From positions 1-64,000 of the forward strand of contig NZ_SUNH01000022.1 of assembly GCF_005048265.1 (NCBI RefSeq): a DNA stretch of 64,000 bases, written 5' to 3'. The stretch comes from Paracoccus hibiscisoli (GTDB taxonomy: Bacteria; Pseudomonadota; Alphaproteobacteria; Rhodobacterales; Rhodobacteraceae). The position numbers and the translations under genes are program-made. Under the pieces are notes generated by a model. It worked only from the letters and a program-made list of their open reading frames with translations, searched no databases and was not told the DNA's origin. The stretch's first letter is position 1, and the number at the start of each line of letters is the position of its first letter. Below are positions 1-9,975 of the stretch, piece by piece.

Positions 1-72
1 ATCCATATCCGCGTCGCGCTCATGAACCGCTTCAACGCCCTCGGCACCGCCGAGATCGTCCGCGTGGCCTGA
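1..72 (+). CDS. C-terminal end of a LuxR-type HTH protein (partial)
   Basis: Only the last 23 codons and a TGA stop lie in the window; the gene begins upstream. The residues read like the recognition helix and final helix of a LuxR/FixJ-type helix-turn-helix (pattern IHIRxxLMxRFxA then TAEIVRVA), the usual C-terminus of a response regulator or quorum-type activator. This is similarity by eye over a very short stretch, so the family call is tentative and no function can be given. Confidence 0.4.
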   Translation: MHIRVALMNRFNALGTAEIVRVA

Positions 73-220
73 CGATGAAGGGGGAAGGGGCAGTCACGCA
101 TCAGGCCGCCTTTCTGCAACAACGCCCCGCATCTTCCAAATCAGTCTGGGGGGACGCAAGGGGGGATAAAATACTGCTCTCAAGGAAAGATAAATGAAAT
201 CAGCGCCATACAAGGATGCG

Positions 221-310
221 TGGCGGAGAGGGTGGGATTCGAACCCACGGAACCCTTGCAGGCTCAACGGTTTTCGAGACCGCCCCGTTCGACCACTCCG
301 GCACCTCTCC
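221..310 (-). tRNA. tRNA-Ser (anticodon CGA)
   Basis: On the minus strand a 90-nt tRNA folds with a perfect 7-bp acceptor stem (GGAGAGG with CCTCTCC), discriminator G and encoded CCA. The anticodon loop reads CTCGAAA, giving anticodon CGA, which reads the serine codon UCG. The long variable arm of a class II tRNA and the TTCGAATC T-loop are visible. UCG is a common serine codon in GC-rich genomes. It points away from the DUF2059-type gene. Confidence 0.95.
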
Positions 311-419
311 GCGCTTTTCTGGTGTGGTGTCGCGGAATTAGAGGGGCAGGGGTTGAAGCGCAAGGGGGTTTCAACGAAAAAATCGGAAGCCGACGAATTT
401 TCCATGAGAGGGACGGGAC

Positions 420-1286
420 ATGCTGACCATTCTGGGCCTGATGGCCGCCTGCGCCATGCCCCCGACGCCGCTGCCCGCGCAGGCTCCTGCGACGCCTGTC
501 CAGATGGTCGCGCCCGTGCCCGACCGTGCGGATCGGCTGTGGGAGGTGCTGCAGCTGGCCGATCTCATGCCGCTTCTGCAGCAGGAGGCGGTCAGCGAGG
601 CCGCGCGGATGGAGGCCGAGGGGCTGATCGCGGGGGGCGGGCTGCCTTGGGCGCGCGTCGTCGAACGCATCCACCAGCCCGACCGCATGGAGGCGCTGTT
701 CCGGGAGGGGCTTGGCGAGGCCATGGCGCGGGCCGAACCTGCGACCATCGACCGGGGGCTGGCCTTTCACGCTTCGGGTGTGGGGCGGCGGGTGGTTGGG
801 CTGGAGATATCGGCCCGCCGCGCGCTGCAGGAGGACGGGGTCGAGGATCAGGCCCGCGCGGCCTTTGCCCAAGGCTACGCGGCGGATCAGCCGCGCGCCG
901 AGGCGATCGCGCGGATGATCGACGAGGCCGACATGGTCGCGCCCAACGTGGCGGGCGGGCTGAATGCTGCCATCGCCTTTTCGCGCGGCTATGCGGCGGC
1001 GGGCGGCTTTGACATGCCCCCCGATGACCGCCAGATGATGAGCGATGCCTGGGCGCAGCGCGATCAGATCGAGGCCGAGGCGACTGCCTGGCTGCAGGGG
1101 TTCCTGATGCTGGCCTATGGCCCGCTGGAGGATGCGGCGCTGTCGGACTATGCGCGCCATGTCGCCTCACCCGAGGGGCAGGCGCTGTCGCAGCTGTTGT
1201 TCGCGGGGTTCGACCGGGTCTTTGCCCAGACCTCGTATGACATGGGGGTCGCGGCGGCCCTGCGCGGGCAGGGGCAGCAATTGTGA
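420..1286 (+). CDS. DUF2059-type exported protein
   Basis: A 288-residue protein of unknown function. The N-terminus is short, hydrophobic and alanine-rich with a possible lipobox-like LMAAC at residues 8-12, followed by a Pro/Ala linker, which suggests export or lipoprotein anchoring; Met at the -3 position makes a lipobox uncertain. The rest is alpha-helical and acidic. Near the end a segment with the pattern SPEGQALSQLLFAGF resembles the DUF2059 signature. The ATG is preceded by GAGAGGGACGGGAC as ribosome site. Its stop overlaps the GTG start of the NUDIX gene (GTGA), so the two are co-translated. Other Rhodobacteraceae place a similar gene beside the NUDIX/cysK pair; this is from memory. 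Confidence 0.6.
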   Translation: MLTILGLMAACAMPPTPLPAQAPATPVQMVAPVPDRADRLWEVLQLADLMPLLQQEAVSEAARMEAEGLIAGGGLPWARVVERIHQPDRMEALFREGLGEAMARAEPATIDRGLAFHASGVGRRVVGLEISARRALQEDGVEDQARAAFAQGYAADQPRAEAIARMIDEADMVAPNVAGGLNAAIAFSRGYAAAGGFDMPPDDRQMMSDAWAQRDQIEAEATAWLQGFLMLAYGPLEDAALSDYARHVASPEGQALSQLLFAGFDRVFAQTSYDMGVAAALRGQGQQL

Positions 1287-2374
1287 TCGTGCTGCTGGGC
1301 GTGCTGGCACAGCCGCCGATGCTGGAGGTGCTGTCGCTGGACGGGACGCCGGTGACGATCGGCGGCGCGCTGCGGGGCGGGACAGGCGCCGGCATCACGC
1401 GCGACGGCTGGCCCGCGCTGGTCGCCTCCGCGGGCGCGGTCACGGGGGTCGCGGTGACGATGAATGATGCGCTGGCCCGCTATGCGGCGGTGATGGGGCT
1501 GACCGCGCGGGATTGGCACGGGCAGGCGGTTCTGGGCGTCGCCGCGGAGGGCACCGGGCAGGACGGCGCGGCGCCGCCCGACCACGTCGCGCTGGCCGCC
1601 GAGATCGCGCGCCAGATCCTTGCGGCTGGCCCCGATGTCGACCCGGCGCTGCTGGCCTGGCGGCTGCCCATGACGGGCATCTGGGCCTCCAGCCGCATCC
1701 GGGCGCAGGCCATGGCGCCGTCGGGGCAGGGGGTCGTGCCCCTCCGCCCGGCGCAGGCCATCCGCACCCTGGCGCGCAGCCAGCCCTTTACCGGCTATTT
1801 CGGCGTCGAGCGGCGCGATCTGACCCATGAGCTGCATCTGGGCGGCCAGACCGCAAGCATGACCCGCGAGGCGTTCCTGATGGGCGATGCGGCGGTTCTG
1901 CTGCCTTGGGACCCGGTGCGCGACCGGGTTCTGGTCATCGAACAGTTCCGCTTTGCCCCGGCGCTGCGCGGCGATCCGCAGCCCTGGCTGCTGGAGCCGG
2001 TCGCCGGTCGCATCGACGCCGGAGAGACCCCCGAGGCCGCGATCCTGCGCGAGGCGCAGGAGGAGGCCGACATCACGGTCACGCGGCTGTTCCCGGCCTT
2101 TCACGCCTATCCCAGCCCCGGCGCGGTCTGCGAGTTCCTGTATCAATACGTGGGCATCGCCGATCTGCCGGACGGGTCCGCGGGCATCCACGGCCTGGAC
2201 GGCGAGGCCGAGGATATCCGCGGCCACCTGATGGACCGCGCGCGGCTGTCCCAGTTGGTGGACGCGGGCCAGATCAGCAACGGGCCGCTTGCCACGCTGT
2301 CGCTGTGGCTGGACGCGCGGGTGGACCGGCTGCGGGGGCAGCTGGGGTTGCCCCTCCAAGCCGGGGGCGTATAG
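1283..2374 (+). CDS. NUDIX hydrolase with degenerate GGCT-like N-terminal domain (TrgB-like)
   Basis: A 363-residue two-part protein. Residues about 165-360 are a NUDIX domain of the ADP-ribose pyrophosphatase type, expected to cleave ADP-ribose or a similar nucleoside diphosphate derivative. The Nudix box lies at residues 242-264 (G242, E248, R256, E257, E260, E261); its usual Gly near the end is Asp263. Residues 1-160 look like a worn gamma-glutamylcyclotransferase/AIG2-like fold: the substrate-loop YGTL-type motif is replaced by LGVL. The GTG start overlaps the upstream stop. cysK follows 43 bases later. In Rhodobacter sphaeroides a NUDIX gene named trgB sits beside cysK in a tellurite-resistance locus, so the arrangement is similar; a tellurite role here is not shown by sequence. 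Confidence 0.8.
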   Translation: MIVLLGVLAQPPMLEVLSLDGTPVTIGGALRGGTGAGITRDGWPALVASAGAVTGVAVTMNDALARYAAVMGLTARDWHGQAVLGVAAEGTGQDGAAPPDHVALAAEIARQILAAGPDVDPALLAWRLPMTGIWASSRIRAQAMAPSGQGVVPLRPAQAIRTLARSQPFTGYFGVERRDLTHELHLGGQTASMTREAFLMGDAAVLLPWDPVRDRVLVIEQFRFAPALRGDPQPWLLEPVAGRIDAGETPEAAILREAQEEADITVTRLFPAFHAYPSPGAVCEFLYQYVGIADLPDGSAGIHGLDGEAEDIRGHLMDRARLSQLVDAGQISNGPLATLSLWLDARVDRLRGQLGLPLQAGGV

Positions 2375-2417
2375 GTAAACGGAACGTTGAACCCATCCGG
2401 AAAGAAGGTCGATCGCC

Positions 2418-3449
2418 ATGCGAATCTGTTCTGATCTGGCCGACGCGATCGGCAACACCCCGCTGATCCGCCTCAAGCGCGCCAGCGAGGAGACCGGCTG
2501 CGAGATCCTGGGCAAGGCCGAGTTCATGAACCCCGGCCAGTCCGTCAAGGACCGCGCGGCGCTGTACATCATCAAGGACGCGGTGGCGCGCGGCGCCCTG
2601 CGCCCCGGTGGCACCATCGTCGAGGGCACGGCCGGCAATACCGGCATCGGTCTGGCGCTGGTGGGCGCGTCCATGGGCTTCAAGTCGGTGATCGTGATCC
2701 CCGAGACCCAGAGCCAGGAGAAAAAGGACATGCTGCGCCTGGCCGGTGCGACACTGGTCGAGGTGCCCGCCGCGCCCTATCGCAACCCCAACAACTATGT
2801 CCGTTATTCCGGCCGCCTGGCCGAGGCGCTGGCCCGGACCGAACCCAATGGCGCGATCTGGGCCAACCAGTTCGACAACGTCGCCAACCGCCGCGCGCAT
2901 GTCGAGACGACCGGCCCCGAGATCTGGGAACAGACCGGCGGCAAGGTCGACGGCTTCATCTGCGCGGTGGGGTCGGGGGGCACGCTGGCGGGCGTGGCCG
3001 ACGCGCTGCAGCACAAGGGCGTCAGGATCGGCTTGGCCGACCCCGAGGGCGCCGCGCTGCATTCTTTTTACACCACCGGCGAATTCGACAGCCCCGGCAG
3101 TTCCATCACCGAAGGCATCGGGCAGGGGCGCATCACCGCGAACCTGGAGGGATTCACCCCCGATCACAGCTGGCGCATCTCTGATGCCGAGGCGCTGCCC
3201 ATCGTCTTTGACCTGCTGAAGGACGAGGGGCTGTGCCTGGGCGGATCGTCCGGCATCAACATCGCGGGCGCCATCCGCATGGCGCGCGAAATGGGGTCGG
3301 GCCATACCATCGTCACCATCCTGTGCGATTACGGAACCCGCTATCAGACAAAGCTGTTCAACCCCGACTTCCTGCGGGCCAAGGGGTTGCCGGTGCCCGA
3401 CTGGCTGACCCGCCCCACGCCCGATCTTCCGCAGGTCTACGAAGACTGA
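2418..3449 (+). CDS. cysK: Cysteine synthase A (O-acetylserine sulfhydrylase)
   Basis: A 343-residue PLP enzyme of fold type II that makes L-cysteine from O-acetylserine and sulfide in the cytoplasm. The PLP lysine is K44 in PGQSVKDR. The substrate loop EGTAGNTGIG and the glycine-rich phosphate cup GSGGTLAG are intact. It is about 25 residues longer than the E. coli enzyme, as in other alphaproteobacterial members. The ATG follows a GGAAAGAAGG-type site. It stands between a NUDIX gene and a mechanosensitive channel gene (8 bases away), all on one strand and probably one transcript. Confidence 0.95.
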   Translation: MRICSDLADAIGNTPLIRLKRASEETGCEILGKAEFMNPGQSVKDRAALYIIKDAVARGALRPGGTIVEGTAGNTGIGLALVGASMGFKSVIVIPETQSQEKKDMLRLAGATLVEVPAAPYRNPNNYVRYSGRLAEALARTEPNGAIWANQFDNVANRRAHVETTGPEIWEQTGGKVDGFICAVGSGGTLAGVADALQHKGVRIGLADPEGAALHSFYTTGEFDSPGSSITEGIGQGRITANLEGFTPDHSWRISDAEALPIVFDLLKDEGLCLGGSSGINIAGAIRMAREMGSGHTIVTILCDYGTRYQTKLFNPDFLRAKGLPVPDWLTRPTPDLPQVYED

Positions 3450-3457
3450 AAGGTTTC

Positions 3458-5929
3458 ATGCGACATCTGATTGCACCATTGCTTGTGGCGCTGCTGACCC
3501 TGACGGCGGCGCCCGCTTTCGCCCAGAGCCCGAATTACCAGATCTGGGAGCAGGTCGCCGAACGCGCCGAGGCGCTGACCGCAAACCCCCAGGCCACGAA
3601 CGAGGAACTGGCCCGCACCCGAACCCGGATCATCGACTGGCGCGACCAGTTGCAGGCCGGGCAGACCGTCAACGGCGACCGCATCGCCACCCTGCGCAAT
3701 CAGATCGACGCGCTTGGCCCCGCCCCCGCAGAGGGCGAGACCGAGGATGAGGAGCTGGCCAACCGCCGGGCTGAGCTGAACCGCCAGCTGTCGACCGCGC
3801 AGGCCCCCCGCCTGGCCGCGACCGAGGCGACCAGCCGCGCCAATTCCATCATCAGCCAGATCGACGAGATCGCCCGCCAACGCCAGGCGCTGGAGCTGTC
3901 CAAGCAGACGGCCTCACCCCTGCTGCCGCAATCCTGGGGGGCCGCGGCCGGTGACGGCCTGGCCCTGGCGCAGGGCATCGGCGCAGAGGTGACGGGCCGC
4001 GATGCCACGCCTCAGGCCTGGGCCGATCTGCGCCCCCGCCTGCCGCAGGTGGCGGCCTATCTGATCGCGGCGCTGGTGATCCTGACCTGGGGACGGGCCT
4101 GGATCGTGGCGCTGCCGTCGCGTCTGTCATCGCGCGCCACGGAACATTCGCGGGCCGTGCTGGCCTTTGTCGTCTCTCTGGGCCAGATCGCCATTCCCAT
4201 GGCGGGCGTCTATCTGGGCATCAGCGCGATCCAGGCCACGGGCCTGCCCGGTCCCTGGACCACGCCGATCCTGAACGCGCTGCCGGTTGCGGCGGTGATC
4301 CTGTTCGGCGGCATCTGGATGGCGCGCGCGCTGTTTCCGCGCACCGCCATCGCCTATACCTCCCTGCAGATGAGCGAGGGGGCGCGCGTCTCCGCAGGCC
4401 GGGTCGTGACGCTTCTGGCGCTGCTGATGGCGATCCATCACATCCTGTCGCGGGCGGTGCTGCCGCTGTCGGGCCTTTATGAGCAGGGCGAGGCGCAGGT
4501 CGGGCGCGTCCCCGTGCAGTTCTCCGAAGCCGCAGCCGGGGTCTGGCATCTGGCGCTGATCGTGCTGGCCGCGCTGGCGATGTTCCGGCTTGGCAACATC
4601 CTGCGCCGCCTGACGCGCGAGGCCGTGACCCAGGATCTGTCCTATCGCCACTGGATCGTGGCCTGGGCCGGGCAGCTGACGCGCATTCTGGCGCCTATCG
4701 CGGTGGTCGTGACGGCGGCGGGCTATATCAACATGGGCAACCTGATGGTCTGGCCCTGGCTGTTTTCGCTGGCATTGGTCGGTCTGCTGATCCTGCTGCA
4801 GGATTTCGTGGCCGATCTGTTCAACATGCTGCAGCGCGGGGCCGAGGGCGCGCGCGAGGGGCTGGCGCCGCTGCTGTCCGGGTTCGCCTTGGTGCTGGCC
4901 TCGGTGCCGCTGTTCCTGGTCATCTGGGGCGCCACCCCACAAGAGCTGTCGGAATATTGGATCCGCTTTCGCCAGGGGTTCAGCCTGGGCGGCGTGACCC
5001 TGTCGCCGGGCGCGATCCTGACCTTCCTGATCATCTTCGCCGTGGGCTATGCCCTGACGCGCGGGGTGCAGGGGATGCTGCGCAACTCGATCCTGCCCAA
5101 GACGCGCCTGGATGCGGGCGGTCAGAACGCGCTGGTGGCGGGCCTGGGCTATGTCGGGATCTTTCTGGCCGCGCTGATGGCGATCACCTCGGCCGGGATT
5201 GACCTGTCGTCCTTTGCCATCGTCGCGGGTGCGCTGTCGGTCGGCATCGGCTTCGGCCTGCAGAACATCGTGTCGAACTTTGTCAGCGGCATCATCCTGC
5301 TGATCGAACGTCCCGTCAGCGTGGGCGATTGGGTCAGCGCAGGCGGTCAGCAGGGCATCGTCAAGAAGATCTCGGTCCGCTCGACCATGGTCGAGACCTT
5401 CGACAAGACCGAGGTGATCGTCCCCAACAGCGACTTCATCAGCCAGCCGGTCACCAACTGGACGCGCCACAACAAGATCGGGCGGATCATCATCCCGATC
5501 GGTGTCGGCTATCGCAGCGACACCCGCCAGGTCGAGCGTATCCTTCGCGAGATCACCGAGGATCACCCGCTGGTCGCCATCGACCCGGCCCCGGCAATCC
5601 TGTTCCGGGGCCTGGGCGCGGATTCGCTGAACTTCGAGATCCGGGCGATCCTGGCGGATGTGGGGACGGGTCTGGGCGTGACCTCCGACCTGCTGCACAG
5701 CGTCGTTGCGCGCTTTGCCGAAGAAGGGATCGAGATCCCCTTCGCCCAACGCGACATCTGGCTGCGCAACCCCGAGGCGCTGCCCGGTCACGCCCCGCGG
5801 ATCGAGCCCGCAACACCGGCGGCTGCACCCGCCCCGGCCGCGCTGAACCAGCCCGACCCGATGCTGATCCGTGACGATATCGCAGACGCCGAGGGCATGC
5901 CCGATGATGGGGGCCCTGACGGGCGCTGA
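3458..5929 (+). CDS. Large MscS-family mechanosensitive channel (DUF3772 type)
   Basis: An 823-residue inner-membrane channel. I chose the ATG eight bases after the cysK stop because it yields a clean signal peptide ending near AFAQ at residues 22-25; the open frame runs further upstream inside cysK. Residues about 25-200 form a periplasmic, Gln/Arg-rich helical region of DUF3772 type. Some ten membrane segments follow. The MscS core is at about 570-790, with pore helix TM3 (SVGIGFGLQNIVSNFVSG), the beta domain and the VPNSDFISQPVTNWT segment. The last 40 residues are Pro/Ala-rich and acidic. Family members gate on membrane tension to release solutes after osmotic downshock. It converges on the AI-2E gene across 25 bases with no clear hairpin. 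Confidence 0.9.
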   Translation: MRHLIAPLLVALLTLTAAPAFAQSPNYQIWEQVAERAEALTANPQATNEELARTRTRIIDWRDQLQAGQTVNGDRIATLRNQIDALGPAPAEGETEDEELANRRAELNRQLSTAQAPRLAATEATSRANSIISQIDEIARQRQALELSKQTASPLLPQSWGAAAGDGLALAQGIGAEVTGRDATPQAWADLRPRLPQVAAYLIAALVILTWGRAWIVALPSRLSSRATEHSRAVLAFVVSLGQIAIPMAGVYLGISAIQATGLPGPWTTPILNALPVAAVILFGGIWMARALFPRTAIAYTSLQMSEGARVSAGRVVTLLALLMAIHHILSRAVLPLSGLYEQGEAQVGRVPVQFSEAAAGVWHLALIVLAALAMFRLGNILRRLTREAVTQDLSYRHWIVAWAGQLTRILAPIAVVVTAAGYINMGNLMVWPWLFSLALVGLLILLQDFVADLFNMLQRGAEGAREGLAPLLSGFALVLASVPLFLVIWGATPQELSEYWIRFRQGFSLGGVTLSPGAILTFLIIFAVGYALTRGVQGMLRNSILPKTRLDAGGQNALVAGLGYVGIFLAALMAITSAGIDLSSFAIVAGALSVGIGFGLQNIVSNFVSGIILLIERPVSVGDWVSAGGQQGIVKKISVRSTMVETFDKTEVIVPNSDFISQPVTNWTRHNKIGRIIIPIGVGYRSDTRQVERILREITEDHPLVAIDPAPAILFRGLGADSLNFEIRAILADVGTGLGVTSDLLHSVVARFAEEGIEIPFAQRDIWLRNPEALPGHAPRIEPATPAAAPAPAALNQPDPMLIRDDIADAEGMPDDGGPDGR

Positions 5930-5954
5930 CGGCCTCCGGGTTCAGGGCGCGGGT

Positions 5955-7046
5955 TCAGGCGGCAGCGCGGTCCTGCGCGCTGTCGCCTGCGCCGTCATCG
6001 GGCAGCCCTTCGCGCGACAGCATCACCGCGACGCCCCGCAGCCAGGGAATATGGGCGCAGATGATCATCAGCGCCACCATGATCGGCACCGCCAGGAACA
6101 TTCCCGGCACGCCCCAGATCGCCCCCCAGAAGGCCAGCGACAGGATGATGCCAAAGCTGGACAGGCGCAGCGTCTGACCCAGCAGCATCGGGTCAATCAC
6201 GTTGCCGATCAGGAACTGGGTGCTGCTGCACAACAGGCCCACGATCAGCGTGACGGTCGTGTCGCCCGACAGCACGAAGGCCAGCAGCGCCGCGATGATC
6301 GTCGCCACGATCGACCCGACCGACGGAATGAAGTTCAGGATGAAGGTCAGGAGCGCCATCGCCGTCGCTAGCTCCAGCTCCATCACGGTGAAGATGCCCC
6401 AGACGATGGCGGCGGTGACTGCGCTGACGCCGGTCTTGACCACCAGATACCGGTTCACCCGGTGCATGATCGACGCGATGATCTGGCGGATCTGGCGTGC
6501 CTGTTCGGGGTCGTCGGCCAGACGCTCGATCTTGACCGGGAACCAGACCTGCTCGGCGAACATGAAGCCCACGAACAGGATCACCAGCACGCTGCCCGAC
6601 AGGATGCCGGAGGCCTGGCCCGCCAGCGACCGGATCCAGCCGGTGATGTTGAAATTGGTCAGCGCAGTGATGATCCGCTCCTGCGCCTCGGGACCAAGGC
6701 GTTCGGTCAGGGCGGGCAGGGCGGCCTGCGCCCGTTCGGCATAGGTGATGGCCAGGAACACGATCTCGTTTACCTGCGCCACGATGGTGGTCGAGATCCA
6801 CAAAAGCCCCAGGGCGATGCCGATCAGCGCCAGTGTCGTCGCCAGCCAGTTCGGCACCCTGAGCCGGGTCGAGATCGCGTGGATCGCGTCCGAGGTCAGC
6901 GAGAACAGGATGATCGCGATGGCAAGCGAAATCAGGATGAACTTGGCCTGCACCAGCATGAACATCAGCAGCGAAAAGGCGATCACGCCCAGAAACCCCG
7001 TCTGAAGCCGTTCGCGCAGCACCGTTTCGTTCGATTGATCCACCAT
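5955..7046 (-). CDS. AI-2E family transporter (PerM/YdiK-like)
   Basis: A 363-residue integral membrane protein with about eight membrane segments and the family's conserved centre (LTFILNFIPSVGSIVA) plus the C-terminal half containing GNVIDPMLLGQ. The family takes its name from TqsA, which exports autoinducer-2, but many members have other or unknown roles, and nothing here indicates AI-2 signalling. The start is GTG or the adjacent ATG; I use the ATG at 7046 because GGGGGTG sits just before it. It lies downstream of gyrA on the same strand, separated by a terminator, so it probably has its own promoter. Confidence 0.85.
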   Translation of the reverse strand: MVDQSNETVLRERLQTGFLGVIAFSLLMFMLVQAKFILISLAIAIILFSLTSDAIHAISTRLRVPNWLATTLALIGIALGLLWISTTIVAQVNEIVFLAITYAERAQAALPALTERLGPEAQERIITALTNFNITGWIRSLAGQASGILSGSVLVILFVGFMFAEQVWFPVKIERLADDPEQARQIRQIIASIMHRVNRYLVVKTGVSAVTAAIVWGIFTVMELELATAMALLTFILNFIPSVGSIVATIIAALLAFVLSGDTTVTLIVGLLCSSTQFLIGNVIDPMLLGQTLRLSSFGIILSLAFWGAIWGVPGMFLAVPIMVALMIICAHIPWLRGVAVMLSREGLPDDGAGDSAQDRAAA

Positions 7047-7061
7047 CACCCCCGCGCGTCG

Positions 7062-7093
7062 AAAAAACCCGACCCCACCTGTGCGGGATCGGG
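7062..7093 (-). terminator. Rho-independent terminator of gyrA
   Basis: On the minus strand, ten bases past the gyrA stop, CCCGATCCC pairs with GGGGTCGGG (one G-U pair) around an 8-nt loop, followed directly by six T residues. Its position implies that gyrA transcription ends here and the AI-2E gene starts separately. Confidence 0.85.
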
Positions 7094-7103
7094 TCGCCTG
7101 TTA

Positions 7104-9872
7104 TCAGTCCTGTCCGCCATCGGGGGCGTCGGGGTCGATGTCTTCGGCCTCGCCCTGTTCGGCGATGCGGGCGACCGACACCACGACCTCTCCGGGGGCG
7201 GTGTTGAACACCTTGACGCCCCCCGCGCTGCGCGAGCGGAAGCTGATCCCCTCGACCGGCACGCGGATCGACTGCCCGGTCGAGGTCGCCAGCATGATCT
7301 GGTCAAAGCTGTCGACCGGGAAGCTGGCGACCAGCGCGCCGCCGCGCATCGCGCGGTCCATCGCCATCACGCCCTGACCCCCGCGTCCGCGCACCGGATA
7401 GTCGTGGCTGCTGCTGATCTTGCCCGCGCCCTTGGCGGTGATGGTCAGGATCAGATCCTCGGCCGCCGACATCTCGATATAGCGTTCCTGGGTAACGGTG
7501 CCCTCGGGGGTGTCGTCATCCTCGTCGGCCTCGGCCCCGTCATCCAGCGCGCCGGCCACCGCGCGGCGCATCTTGAGATAGGCGACGCGTTCGGACGGAT
7601 CGGCCTCGAAATGGCGGATGACGGACATGCTGACGACCGTGTCGCCCTCGGCCAGACGAATGCCGCGCACCCCGGTCGAATCGCGGCCCTTGAAGACCCG
7701 CACCGCAGTCGTCGGAAAGCGGATCGCGCGGCCTTGGGCGGTGACCAGCATCACGTCGTCCTGCTCCGTCGCCAGGCGCACACCGATCAGGCTGACGCCG
7801 TCGGGCATCTTCATGGCGATCTTGCCGTTGGCGCGGACATTGGTGAAATCCGACAGCGCGTTGCGGCGCACATCGCCCTCATCGGTGGCGAAGATGACCT
7901 GATAGCTCTCCCATTCCGTCTCGGGCGCGTCCATCGGCAGCAGGGCCGCGATGCTGACGCCCGGCTCGATCGGCAGGATGTTGACCATCGCCTTGCCGCG
8001 CGAGGTCCGGCCCGCCAGCGGCAGGCGCCAGGTCTTGAGACGATAGACCATGCCGTCGGTCGTGAAGAACAGCAGCTCGGTATGCGTGTTGGCGACGAAC
8101 AGCGTGGTGACCACGTCGTCTTCCTTGGTGGCCATGCTGGACAGGCCCTTGCCGCCGCGCCGCTGCGCGCGGAACTCGGCCAGCGCGGTCCGCTTGATGT
8201 ACCCGCCCGAGGTGATGGTGACGACCATGTCCTCGCGCTCGATCAGGTCCTCGTCCATCATGTCGCCGGACCAGTCGACGATCTCGGTGCGGCGCGGGAC
8301 GGCGAACAGGTCGCGGACCTCGCGCAGCTCGTCCGCGATGATCTGCATGATCCGCTCACGCGAGGCCAGGATCGCCAGATAGTCGCGGATGCTGTCGGCC
8401 AGCACCTGCAGCTCGTCGGTGACCTCCTTGACGCCCAGCTGGGTCAGGCGCTGCAGGCGCAGCTCCAGGATGGCGCGGGCCTGGACCTCGGACAGGTTGT
8501 AGGTGCCGTCCTCGTTCACCGGGTGCAGCGGATCGTCGATCAGGCGCAGATATTCGACGATATCATGGGCGGGCCAGCGACGCTCCATCAGACGGGTCCG
8601 GGCCTCGGCGGCGTCGGCGCTGCTGCGGATGGTGGCCACGACCTCGTCGACATTGCTGACCGCGACGGCCAGACCGCACAGCACGTGGCTGCGCTCGCGC
8701 GCCTTGCGCAGCTCGAACGCGGTGCGGCGGGCGACGACCTCCTCGCGGAAGCTGATGAAGTAGGTCAGGAAATCGCGCAGCGCCAGCTGTTCAGGCTTGC
8801 CGCCGTTCAGCGCCAGCATGTTGCATCCGAATGTCGTCTGCAGCTGCGTGAACCGGAACAGCTGGTTCAGCACCACGTCGGGGGTCGCGTCACGCTTCAG
8901 CTCGACCACGACGCGCACGCCTTGGCGGTCGGATTCGTCCTGGACGGTGGCGATGCCCTCGACCTTCTTTTCCTTGGCCAGTTCGGCGATGCGCTCGATC
9001 AGGGTGGACTTGTTCACCTGATAGGGAATCTCGTCTATGACGATGGCAAAGCGGTCCTTGCGCGGTTCCTCGATATGGGTCTTGGCGCGGATGATGACGC
9101 TGCCGCGCCCCTCCAGATAGGCCTTACGCGCCCCGGACCGGCCCAGGATGGTCGCGCCGGTCGGAAAGTCGGGGCCGGGAATGATCTCCAGCAGACGCTC
9201 GGTCGGCAGGTCGGGGTCGGCGATCAGCTCCAGCGTGGCGTCGATCACCTCACCCAGGTTGTGGGGCGGAATGTTCGTGGCCATGCCGACGGCGATGCCG
9301 CCCGCGCCGTTGACCAGCATGTTAGGGAAACGGGCCGGCAGGACGGTCGGTTCGCGATCCTTGCCGTCATAGTTGTCCTGGAAATCGACGGTGTCCTTGT
9401 CGATGTCCATCAGCAGATAGTTGGCGGCCTTGTCCATGCGCACTTCGGTATAGCGCATCGCGGCCGCCGGATCGCCGTCCATCGAGCCGAAGTTGCCCTG
9501 GCCGTCCAGCAAAGGGAGCGACATGGAGAACGTCTGCGCCATCCGCACCAGCGCGTCATAGATCGCGCTGTCGCCGTGGGGGTGATACTTGCCCATCACG
9601 TCGCCGACCGAGCGAGCCGATTTGCGATAGGATTTGTCGGCGGTATTGCCGGATTCGTCCATCGCATAGAGGATGCGGCGGTGAACCGGCTTCAGCCCGT
9701 CGCGCAGATCGGGGATCGCGCGGCTGACGATCACCGACATCGCATAGTCCAGATACGAGGTCCGCATCTCGGTCGAGATATCGATCACCGGGCCGTCGTG
9801 ATGCATCACGACGCGGGGTTCGACGGCCTCTTCGGGGGTTTCGGGCAGATCGTCTTCTGGGGTGTCGGCCAC
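7104..9872 (-). CDS. gyrA: DNA gyrase subunit A
   Basis: A 922-residue type IIA topoisomerase subunit that breaks and rejoins DNA; with GyrB it introduces negative supercoils. The active-site tyrosine is Y141 in [10 protein letters not shown]. The quinolone region has Ser102 and Asp106 at the positions of E. coli Ser83 and Asp87, a sensitive-type pattern. The GyrA box QRRGGKG and six C-terminal beta-pinwheel blades mark it as gyrase rather than ParC. The start is GTG preceded by GAGGAATACCC. An acidic insert (about residues 780-800) separates late blades. The gene is flanked by dsbB upstream and a terminator downstream. Confidence 0.98.
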   Translation of the reverse strand: MADTPEDDLPETPEEAVEPRVVMHHDGPVIDISTEMRTSYLDYAMSVIVSRAIPDLRDGLKPVHRRILYAMDESGNTADKSYRKSARSVGDVMGKYHPHGDSAIYDALVRMAQTFSMSLPLLDGQGNFGSMDGDPAAAMRYTEVRMDKAANYLLMDIDKDTVDFQDNYDGKDREPTVLPARFPNMLVNGAGGIAVGMATNIPPHNLGEVIDATLELIADPDLPTERLLEIIPGPDFPTGATILGRSGARKAYLEGRGSVIIRAKTHIEEPRKDRFAIVIDEIPYQVNKSTLIERIAELAKEKKVEGIATVQDESDRQGVRVVVELKRDATPDVVLNQLFRFTQLQTTFGCNMLALNGGKPEQLALRDFLTYFISFREEVVARRTAFELRKARERSHVLCGLAVAVSNVDEVVATIRSSADAAEARTRLMERRWPAHDIVEYLRLIDDPLHPVNEDGTYNLSEVQARAILELRLQRLTQLGVKEVTDELQVLADSIRDYLAILASRERIMQIIADELREVRDLFAVPRRTEIVDWSGDMMDEDLIEREDMVVTITSGGYIKRTALAEFRAQRRGGKGLSSMATKEDDVVTTLFVANTHTELLFFTTDGMVYRLKTWRLPLAGRTSRGKAMVNILPIEPGVSIAALLPMDAPETEWESYQVIFATDEGDVRRNALSDFTNVRANGKIAMKMPDGVSLIGVRLATEQDDVMLVTAQGRAIRFPTTAVRVFKGRDSTGVRGIRLAEGDTVVSMSVIRHFEADPSERVAYLKMRRAVAGALDDGAEADEDDDTPEGTVTQERYIEMSAAEDLILTITAKGAGKISSSHDYPVRGRGGQGVMAMDRAMRGGALVASFPVDSFDQIMLATSTGQSIRVPVEGISFRSRSAGGVKVFNTAPGEVVVSVARIAEQGEAEDIDPDAPDGGQD

Positions 9873-9917
9873 GGGTATTCCTCAACATCTAGTTGGGGTT
9901 CGGTATAGCCGAGGCCG

Positions 9918-9943
9918 CTGCGGGGGGCAATCGCGCCCCGCAG
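9918..9943 (-). terminator. Hairpin between dsbB and gyrA, possible terminator
   Basis: CTGCGGGG and CCCCGCAG form an 8-bp stem with a 10-nt loop in the 103-base gap between dsbB and gyrA. There is no T-run after it on the minus strand, so it may be a weak or factor-dependent terminator for dsbB, or part of the gyrA leader. Confidence 0.4.
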
Positions 9944-9975
9944 TCCGGGTCAGGAAAACATGCCCCCTGGCGCCC

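Noticed and set aside
5955-7046. Autoinducer-2 quorum-sensing role for the AI-2E permease
   Set aside because: The family name comes from one member; no luxS or lsr genes are in the window and most members have other or unknown roles.
9564-9580. Quinolone-resistance change in gyrA
   Set aside because: Ser102 and Asp106 match the sensitive-type residues of E. coli Ser83 and Asp87.
6462-9908. 1148-codon open frame on the plus strand opposite gyrA
   Set aside because: The minus strand encodes an intact gyrA over most of it. The plus-strand translation is His/Arg/Asp-rich without domains, as expected for the antisense of a GC-rich gene.
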